This document shows, piece after piece, positions 1-5,300 of a DNA stretch of 6,788 bases (position 1 is the first letter of the stretch; each line of letters starts with the position of its first letter). The DNA is taken from contig JAVBUZ010000139.1 in assembly GCA_031554725.1 (NCBI GenBank), positions 1-6,788 on the forward strand, written 5' to 3'. The notes under the pieces are model-generated. The model saw nothing but the letters and a program-made list of their open reading frames with translations. It was not told the origin of the DNA and did not search any database. The DNA comes from JAVBUZ01 sp031554725 (GTDB taxonomy: Bacteria > Bacillota > Clostridia > Lachnospirales > Lachnospiraceae). The position numbers and the translations under genes were made by a program.

Positions 1-69
1 ATATAGTTCATCATCTGATTTTTCACTATATTGCTTATATATTTGCATATATTCATTTGATTTTTCCAT
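1..69 (-). CDS. Partial hypothetical protein, N-terminal 23 codons only
   Basis: Only the first 23 codons of a leftward gene are in the window; the rest lies beyond the left edge. The visible N-terminus begins MEKSNEYMQIYKQYSEK and is hydrophilic, with no signal peptide or membrane segment. The ATG at 69-67 is preceded by a strong ribosome binding site (AAAGGAG, complement of 76-82) at a 6-nt spacing, and a stop codon lies a few codons upstream in the same frame, so this start is well supported. A second frame with its own good site begins at 116 and also stays open to the edge; its residues past position 16 look like out-of-frame translation, so I prefer the start at 69. It reads in the same direction as the 248-679 gene, 178 bp downstream of it. 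Function is not recognisable from so short a piece. Confidence 0.6.
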   Translation of the reverse strand, partial: MEKSNEYMQIYKQYSEKSDDELY

Positions 70-75
70 AGAAAA

Positions 76-82
76 CTCCTTT
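76..82 (-). promoter_or_regulatory. Ribosome binding site that decides the start at 69
   Basis: The complement reads AAAGGAG, six bases before the ATG at 69-67. It favours the 69 start over the overlapping ATG at 116-114, which has its own TTAGGAG five bases upstream. Confidence 0.6.
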
Positions 83-185
83 CAAATTTTATTTTGGGAT
101 ATTCTTCTGGTGACATTTATTCTCCTAATTGCATATAAAACAAAAAAAGATTTCCCTTGTTTATCTCCTTAAAGAAGATTTCTCG

Positions 186-201
186 CCTCCCCCACGGGAG
201 G
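186..201. other. GC-rich perfect hairpin between two leftward genes
   Basis: CCTCCC (186-191) pairs perfectly with GGGAGG (196-201) around a 4-base loop, and a G-T wobble can extend the stem at 185/202. It stands out as a GC island in very AT-rich DNA and lies about 46 bp after the stop of the leftward membrane-protein gene, where a terminator would be expected. Neither strand has a T-run directly after the stem, so a standard intrinsic terminator is not supported. On the leftward strand the next T-rich stretch (complement of 139-151) begins 35 bp beyond the stem. It may instead be a transcript-end stabiliser or a protein-binding site. The rest of the 70-247 gap shows no supported gene. Confidence 0.35.
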
Positions 202-247
202 TAACTTAAAAAAACTCATATAGAATTATTTTAGAAGAATACATATA

Positions 248-679
248 CTACTGCTCTTTTTCTAATACCCAGCCTTCAAATAAAAATGTATTGTCTAAAG
301 TTAGCAAAGTACCTTTGCTAATTTGAAAAGCTTCAATACGTTCATCATTATTAACTAATGTTATCACATTGTTATTTATACTATAATCACACTCTACTAC
401 TTTTAAAGGATTCTCTTCTTGATAAGTTGGCAATATAATGCTTGCCGTCTTGTCTTCATTAAATGTAATAGAAAAATATTTATAAGCAACTACTGTGTCA
501 ATGCCATAGTATTCTCCTATTTCTTCATATGAATGTTTCTCATTTTCAAAAATGAAAGCATTTACTTTCCATTCTCCTATGATGAAGTTTTGATTTTTAT
601 AAAACAAGCATAAATATAAGACACCTACAATAACTATTCCAACCATTGATGCGATAACTTTTACCTTTTTTGTTTTCAT
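248..679 (-). CDS. Membrane-anchored small protein with lipocalin-like domain
   Basis: A complete 143-residue leftward gene. Residues 1-7 are lysine-rich and about 8-27 form one hydrophobic helix (IASMVGIVIVGVLYLCLF), so the protein is probably tethered to the membrane with the rest outside. The cysteine at 24 follows L-Y-L and does not make a proper lipobox, so I do not call it a lipoprotein. From residue 33 the chain looks beta-rich: a G-E-W turn at 35-37, a strand-like stretch with N-E-D-K-T at 74-78, then alternating short strands to the C-terminal F-E-G-W. This pattern of an early G-x-W and successive strands resembles small lipocalin-like domains of unknown function in Firmicutes secreted proteins; that is a pattern match, not a proven family. 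The ATG at 679-677 has AAAGGGG (complement of 689-695) nine bases upstream. It reads opposite to the tail genes and has its own promoter candidate, as an independently expressed cargo gene would. Substrate and role are unknown. Confidence 0.8.
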   Translation of the reverse strand: MKTKKVKVIASMVGIVIVGVLYLCLFYKNQNFIIGEWKVNAFIFENEKHSYEEIGEYYGIDTVVAYKYFSITFNEDKTASIILPTYQEENPLKVVECDYSINNNVITLVNNDERIEAFQISKGTLLTLDNTFLFEGWVLEKEQ

Positions 680-733
680 AACTTAAAGCCCCTTTCAAAT
701 ATATTCATTTATAATAACATAAAATCTATATAA

Positions 734-764
734 ATTATATACCTAATTCCGAACGTTAGGTCAT
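734..764 (-). promoter_or_regulatory. Candidate promoter for the leftward membrane-protein gene
   Basis: On the complement strand a perfect TATAAT lies at 739-734, about 55 bp before the ATG at 679. A weak -35 match, ATGACC (764-759, four of six bases), lies at a long 19-bp spacing. Background AT content is high, so TATAAT-like boxes arise by chance; the position in the gap between opposed genes is the main support. Confidence 0.4.
741..761. repeat. Inverted repeat ACCTAA-N9-TTAGGT, possible operator
   Basis: Perfect 6-bp arms (741-746 and 756-761) flank a 9-base centre. The repeat covers the spacer and overlaps the weak -35 of the leftward promoter candidate, a typical repressor position. 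It also sits at the edge where the tail reading frame opens: the in-frame stop TAG at 757-759 is inside the right arm. It could equally be a recombination scar or a small hairpin. No regulator gene is visible in the window. Confidence 0.35.
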
Positions 765-777
765 TAGCATTTCAAAA

Positions 778-3700
778 GTGCTATATATTAAAAGTTTGAT
801 ATTTAAAATAATAAATGGCGATTTAAAGGTATTTAATAAAACAATAATTGCAACAAGCGATAATCTTAAAAATTTAGAGAAAACAAATGCAACTTTGCAG
901 AATAAAAATGGCGTGTTCAATCTTAAAAGTTTATCTGTCAGTTCTTCCGAATCTATAAGTAGTTTTAACAAATTAGAAAATGCTTTTAAAGCGTACAATG
1001 GTAACTTAACAAAATCAACTCATTTACAGAATTCATATATTAATGCCATAGGCGGACAAAATAAAGCCCTTGGAAATTATTTAGCTGGTCTAAATGGTAC
1101 GAACGCCTCTATGGGTGGTTATCTAAAATCATTAGTTAGTGCAAAATTAGCAAGTATTGGATTACAAGCAGCTTCATTAGCATTAAATGCTGCAATTAGT
1201 ATGGGGTTATCTCTTGCCATCAATGCTTTAGTTTCTGGAATTTCAAAATGGATTAACAAGAAAAAAGAAGCTAGAGCGCAAGCAATTGAAACGGCTCAAA
1301 CCGCAAAAGAAGAAGTATCAAACTTAACAGAACTTCTTAATAAATATAATCAACTATCAGAAGAGATAAAAACGAATACTTCTGCAAAAGATAGCTTGAT
1401 GAGTACACAAGAAGAACTATTAAAAGCTCTTGGAATTGAGCAATCAGAGTTAGATGGACTAATTGAAAAATATGGTGATTTGAGCACAGCTATTAATCAA
1501 ATAACATTAGATGCATTGAAAGATTCGCAAGCTGATTTGCTTACTGGTTATAATGCTTACAAAGAAGAACTTATTAATGCTGGTAGCAGCGGATTCTGGG
1601 GTGGTAAAAACATAATTAATGCTTCCGGATATGACGCTGTAAAAGCTTTTAAAGAATTACAGAACGCGGGTATTATAAATAGTGGCTCATATGGTACAGC
1701 TGGTGGAGCTTTTGTTCTTGCTGGTGATAGCTCGACAGTAGATGGTATTTTAGAAAATTATGCTAAACTCAAATCCGCACAAGAAGCATTGGATCAAGCT
1801 GTAGAAAACGGTGTTTTTACAAAAGAAGAATTGTCTGAAAATTCTTTATATAATGCTATCACTGCAAAAGAAAAGGAATTACGTGGATTTGTCAATAATT
1901 ATTACTCCGCTATTGATGATGTAAACGAAAATTCTGCAAATCAACAAATCATATCTAATTTAATGGGTAATGAGATTCCCAAAACAGCCGAAGAGTTTGA
2001 TACATTTAAACAAAGTCTAATTGATACCGCACAAGCAAGCAATAATTTTATTGGAACCCAAGAAGATATAAAAGATTCTGTAATCAACGCTTTAGCTGAA
2101 ATGCCAGAATTTAAACACTATTTTGAGGATTTAGCCGATGCACAAGCTAAAACGCCGAGTAAAATCCCCAATCCCTTTTCTTTAGAGTCTATTACCACCA
2201 ATCTAACAGACATAACAAAAATTAAAACTGCACTTGGTGACATCGAAAAAGCATATAAAACTGTTTCCAACGCAACAAAGGAATACGCAGAGAATGGTTT
2301 CTATTCTATAGAAACCATAAATTCTATTATTTCTTTAGAAGATGAATATGCTAATACTCTTATTGATGAAAACGGACAACTTGATTTGTCCTCTGACAAA
2401 TTAAATCAATTATCTTTAATGAAATTGGAATCTGCAAAAGCAAGTGTTTACTTGGAAGCAGCCGAGGAATTGACACGAATAAAGCAGCTTGATACTACTC
2501 TCGCTACACAAGAACTTGCTTATGCTAATGGCACTCTTACAGAGTCAGCTTATAATGCAACAAAAGCTTTATATGATGAAGTTGTCGCTATGGGTGGAGT
2601 TAAGGCTGAAATGGCAAACCAAGTTTGGAATGCCGCCAATGCAAAAGTTAGCTTTCTGGATAATGAATCAGAAAATATTAAAAACAATATTCATGATTTA
2701 AAAAAATCATTATCTGAGTCATCCTCTTCCGATTCCCTCAAGGACACATTTACTAAAGAATACAACCTTCTCAAACATAACCTTGAAATGGGCTACATCA
2801 CTCAAAAAGAATACTACGATTCCTTAGAAGCACTGAACAATAAATGCTATGGTGGTAAAGCAAATTCCTTAGAGGAATATCAAAAGTATGAAGAAGAAAT
2901 CTACAAAGGGCTAAAGGCTTATTACAAGGATTACCTTGATTCCACTATCTCCGCCCTTGACGCACAGCTTGATGCAGGAGTTATTGATTACAAGCACTAC
3001 TCTTCTACGGTAAATGCTCTACTAGATAGCTTGTATGCAGATGGTAAAATTTCTGCTACGGATTATCATTCTTATGTTCAAAAGACACTAGAAAAGCAAT
3101 TATCCATTTATGACAAGATCCTCTCAGCCATCGCAAGAAGGTTTGACAAAGAAATTGATTATTGTAACGCTTCTATTGCATCCATTGAAAAGCAAAATGA
3201 TGCTCTTAGTAGCCAAAAGACTTTGATGGATGAAGCCTCCCAGGCACTCATCTCCCACTATCAAAAGCTAATTAATGCGCAAAAAGAAACCCTTGACAAT
3301 CTTGACGCTGAGAGTAACAAGCTAAATGAAGAACTGTCAAACTATGATAAGGTACTTTCTGCCGTAAATAGAGTCTATGACAATGAAATAAAGGGATTAA
3401 CCGATCAGCAGGATTTATTACAGGAAAAGATTGATGCGATTAACTCTGAGGCTGACGCTTATGATTTAGTTCGCAGAAAAGAAGAAGCCCTTTATGCTCT
3501 CGAGCAAGCACAAGATCAGCGTACCAAGAAGGTCTTTGTGGAAGGACAAGGTTTCAAATATACTACCGATGATTCCGCTATCAAAAACGCACAGAATACT
3601 CTGAAGGACATTAAAAATGAAGAGTTGATAAAATCCATTCAAGGTGAAAAAGATGCACTCCAAGAGTCCATAAACGTTTTAGAGGAATATAAGAACAAAT

Positions 3701-4968
3701 GGAATGAAGTATCTAGTGTTTGGAGTAAGCTAGAAGAAGATAGGCTCGCTATGGAAATGTACGGCGAGAACTTCTCTACAACTATTCTTCAAAATAGGGT
3801 TGCGGATATTGAAGATTTCAAAGGTAAATATATATCTACGAATCAGCAAATAAATGATAATACGGAACTTGCTAACTCTATCAACGAGAAAATAGCTGCG
3901 TATGAACTAGAAATGTCAGCCTGGGAATCCCTATCTTCTTGTATCCAAAATAATGTTAACGCGCAAGCTGCTGACCAATTGTTTGGAGCTGGTTGGGAAG
4001 CTCAAATTAACGAAGGTCGTCTTATTTCATTTGAGGAGTTCAAAGAAAACTATATAGCAATTGATGCTCAGATGAATGATAATGCAAAGCTGATAGAATC
4101 CTATAATGAGAAAATTGCGTATTATAACGACTTGAAAAAGCAATGGAGTGATATTTCTTCTGCCTATGCTGAATCAGTTGAAGATCAACTTGCTGCCCTT
4201 CACTTTGGTGACGATTGGGAAACAAAAATTCTATCTGGAAGACTAGACATACTTAGCGACTTCAAAAACGAATACTTTAGTATTCAAGATGCTATTGTTA
4301 ATAAGGCATGGGAATCAGCTAATGCACAAATTGAAGCGGCTAAACAAGCCCAAAAAGGTGCGCAAGGTAATCTTGGCAGTGCAAACACCAGCAATGGTGA
4401 TTCCAGTAGTGACAAGAAGGAGCCTCAACCTCAATCCAAAAATTACAGGGTGGTTCAAGATAGAGTCGGACAAACGGTAGGTGTTGCATCCTTTTATACA
4501 GAAGCTGAAGCAAAAGATTATGCAAAAAATCTAAACAGATTTATTGCTGAAGGCGATCCCGAATATTACATTAAGTTTTATGTAGATGCCAAAAAATATC
4601 ACTCTGGATTAGCAAACGGCATGGTAGATGAAAATACTTTTGCTAGTGACTTCAAACTAGTTCAAAAGTATGGCTTAAAGCAAGGTGAAGTCCCTGCCAT
4701 CTTAAAGCAGGGTGAAGGAGTCATTAATAACGACCAAACCCACAATCTAGCTGAAGCGTTAAAGCTAGTTCCTTATGCTAGCATATTTGGTAACTTTAAT
4801 ACTCCAAATTATTCCCATTTTGATAAATTAAGCACAGCTTCATCTCCCACACAATTTTGCGTTGGCAATATTCATATTCACGATGTTCAAAACGTGGATG
4901 GATTAGCAAACGCCATTGTAAGGGAGTTTCCCAACAAAATGCTTCAAGCATTAAATAAAAGATACTAA
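778..4968 (+). CDS. Phage tail tape-measure-like protein, probably 5'-truncated
   Basis: Tape measures span the tail tube, set its length and assist DNA passage. Several features seen here fit. Residues about 119-156 form a hydrophobic, alanine-rich segment ending before W-I-N-K-K-K. Residues about 160-970 are mostly helical and coiled coil. An E-Q-A-Q-D-Q-R-T...E-G-Q-G-F motif at 909-926 is of a type common in clostridial prophage tape measures. Three 74-residue repeats cover 968 to about 1175. A low-complexity G/S/N linker (about 1185-1215) leads to a small module (Y-R-V-V-Q at 1223 to about 1270). The C-terminus has the tape-measure-type Y-H-S-G-L (1274-1278) and G-L-K-Q-G-E-V-P-A-I-L-K-Q-G-E (1299-1313). 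The start is doubtful: the frame opens just after a TAG at 757-759, GTG 778 has no ribosome binding site, and the first internal ATG is codon 112, also without one. The usual tail-chaperone genes are not upstream. The N-terminus has probably been lost or separated; the rest is intact with no internal stop. Confidence 0.8.
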   Translation: MLYIKSLIFKIINGDLKVFNKTIIATSDNLKNLEKTNATLQNKNGVFNLKSLSVSSSESISSFNKLENAFKAYNGNLTKSTHLQNSYINAIGGQNKALGNYLAGLNGTNASMGGYLKSLVSAKLASIGLQAASLALNAAISMGLSLAINALVSGISKWINKKKEARAQAIETAQTAKEEVSNLTELLNKYNQLSEEIKTNTSAKDSLMSTQEELLKALGIEQSELDGLIEKYGDLSTAINQITLDALKDSQADLLTGYNAYKEELINAGSSGFWGGKNIINASGYDAVKAFKELQNAGIINSGSYGTAGGAFVLAGDSSTVDGILENYAKLKSAQEALDQAVENGVFTKEELSENSLYNAITAKEKELRGFVNNYYSAIDDVNENSANQQIISNLMGNEIPKTAEEFDTFKQSLIDTAQASNNFIGTQEDIKDSVINALAEMPEFKHYFEDLADAQAKTPSKIPNPFSLESITTNLTDITKIKTALGDIEKAYKTVSNATKEYAENGFYSIETINSIISLEDEYANTLIDENGQLDLSSDKLNQLSLMKLESAKASVYLEAAEELTRIKQLDTTLATQELAYANGTLTESAYNATKALYDEVVAMGGVKAEMANQVWNAANAKVSFLDNESENIKNNIHDLKKSLSESSSSDSLKDTFTKEYNLLKHNLEMGYITQKEYYDSLEALNNKCYGGKANSLEEYQKYEEEIYKGLKAYYKDYLDSTISALDAQLDAGVIDYKHYSSTVNALLDSLYADGKISATDYHSYVQKTLEKQLSIYDKILSAIARRFDKEIDYCNASIASIEKQNDALSSQKTLMDEASQALISHYQKLINAQKETLDNLDAESNKLNEELSNYDKVLSAVNRVYDNEIKGLTDQQDLLQEKIDAINSEADAYDLVRRKEEALYALEQAQDQRTKKVFVEGQGFKYTTDDSAIKNAQNTLKDIKNEELIKSIQGEKDALQESINVLEEYKNKWNEVSSVWSKLEEDRLAMEMYGENFSTTILQNRVADIEDFKGKYISTNQQINDNTELANSINEKIAAYELEMSAWESLSSCIQNNVNAQAADQLFGAGWEAQINEGRLISFEEFKENYIAIDAQMNDNAKLIESYNEKIAYYNDLKKQWSDISSAYAESVEDQLAALHFGDDWETKILSGRLDILSDFKNEYFSIQDAIVNKAWESANAQIEAAKQAQKGAQGNLGSANTSNGDSSSDKKEPQPQSKNYRVVQDRVGQTVGVASFYTEAEAKDYAKNLNRFIAEGDPEYYIKFYVDAKKYHSGLANGMVDENTFASDFKLVQKYGLKQGEVPAILKQGEGVINNDQTHNLAEALKLVPYASIFGNFNTPNYSHFDKLSTASSPTQFCVGNIHIHDVQNVDGLANAIVREFPNKMLQALNKRY
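3109..3390 (+). repeat. Duplicated coiled-coil motif in the tape measure
   Basis: Residues 778-793 (YDKILSAIARRFDKEI) and 856-871 (YDKVLSAVNRVYDNEI) match closely, 78 residues apart. Each starts a charged helical stretch rich in Q, E, K and L. The likeness is at protein level, so it is an older internal duplication. Confidence 0.6.
3679..4302 (+). repeat. Three tandem 74-residue repeats in the tape measure
   Basis: Units cover residues 968-1041, 1042-1115 and 1116 to about 1175, the last fading early. Key positions recur exactly every 74 residues without gaps: W975/W1049/W1123, the S-S pair at 979/1053/1127, G996/G1070/G1144, R1007/R1081/R1155, F-K at 1014/1088/1162, and Y1018/Y1092/Y1166. 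Units 1 and 2 also share N-D-N and N-E-K-I-A near their ends. The DNA of the units has diverged, so this is a retained ancient duplication and not a recent slippage repeat. Confidence 0.8.
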
Positions 4969-4976
4969 GTATATGT

Positions 4977-5009
4977 AAGAGAACCGCTTTTTATAGTGGT
5001 TCTCTTTTT
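4977..5009 (+). terminator. Intrinsic terminator after the tape-measure gene
   Basis: The left arm 4977-4987 pairs with 4996-5006 (eleven pairs, one G-T wobble at 4986/4997) around an 8-base T/A loop, followed by a T-run at 5005-5009. It begins nine bases after the tape-measure stop and ends just before the ribosome binding site of the next gene, so it could cut or attenuate expression of the small tail gene and the fibre unless transcription reads through. Confidence 0.8.
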
Positions 5010-5013
5010 ATGT

Positions 5014-5018
5014 AGAGG
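5014..5018 (+). promoter_or_regulatory. Ribosome binding site choosing ATG 5024
   Basis: AGAGG lies five bases before the ATG at 5024. A GTG at 5018 in the same frame would overlap this site and have none of its own, so the ATG is the better start. The site begins only five bases after the terminator's T-run. Confidence 0.65.
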
Positions 5019-5023
5019 TGTAT

Positions 5024-5293
5024 ATGCAAAACGTAAACAATGTTGTTGAAATTATGGCACACAAAATAATGACAGCAATCGATGAAAAGATTAAAGCTCT
5101 TCCATACGATAAAACCTTCCCTGCTGTTATATGGGGAAAAGAAAATGACAAATATCAAATCTCTTATGAAAATCAATTACGCACAATATCAAGCTCATTA
5201 GAAGTGGATATTGCAGTTGGTAGTTTCGTATGGGTGAAAATTCCATGCGGTAAACTACGAGAAATGCATATCTGTGGAATAAGAAGAAAGTAG
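5024..5293 (+). CDS. Small phage protein, possible OB-like tail-tip component
   Basis: An 89-residue protein with no membrane segment or signal peptide. Residues about 1-26 are likely helical (V-V-E-I-M-A-H-K-I-M-T-A-I-D-E-K-I). The rest alternates short strands: F-P-A-V-I-W-G, K-Y-Q-I-S-Y-E-N, R-T-I-S-S-S, then V-G-S-F-V-W-V-K-I-P and a C-terminal M-H-I-C-G-I-R-R-K. The layout, a strand, a K-Y-x-I/V strand, then G-x-x-V-W-V-x-I-P and a final I-x-G, resembles small OB-fold-like proteins found just before fibre or receptor-binding genes in Firmicutes phages; I infer this from pattern alone. It lies between the terminator and the fibre gene, whose ATG is seven bases after its stop, so these two are translated together. 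An adaptor or tail-tip role is likely but unproven. Confidence 0.85.
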   Translation: MQNVNNVVEIMAHKIMTAIDEKIKALPYDKTFPAVIWGKENDKYQISYENQLRTISSSLEVDIAVGSFVWVKIPCGKLREMHICGIRRK

Positions 5294-5300
5294 GTGGATA

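Noticed and set aside
3..116. Leftward frame starting at ATG 116-114 with TTAGGAG five bases upstream, open to the left edge
   Set aside because: It overlaps the better-supported start at 69 in another frame, and its residues beyond about 16 look like shadow translation. Its ribosome binding site is good, so a short leader peptide cannot be excluded.
248..679. Lipoprotein call for the membrane-anchored protein because of Cys 24
   Set aside because: L-Y-L-C lacks a small residue before the cysteine and so does not fit the lipobox.
710..715. Rightward TATAAT as a promoter for the tape-measure gene
   Set aside because: No matching -35 lies upstream and the DNA is so AT-rich that the box is likely chance.
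756..998. Leftward 80-codon open frame
   Set aside because: It lies antisense to the tape-measure coding sequence, has no convincing ribosome binding site, and its hydrophobic content follows from the complement of lysine- and asparagine-rich codons.
3040..3078. EF-hand-like stretch A-D-G-K-I-S near residue 756 of the tape measure
   Set aside because: The flanking acidic calcium ligands of a true loop are not all present, so it is better read as a helix turn.
3466..3663. Leftward 65-codon open frame
   Set aside because: Antisense shadow inside the coiled-coil part of the tape measure.
4289..4480. Rightward 63-codon frame within the tape measure
   Set aside because: Out-of-frame reading across the low-complexity linker, with no ribosome binding site of its own.
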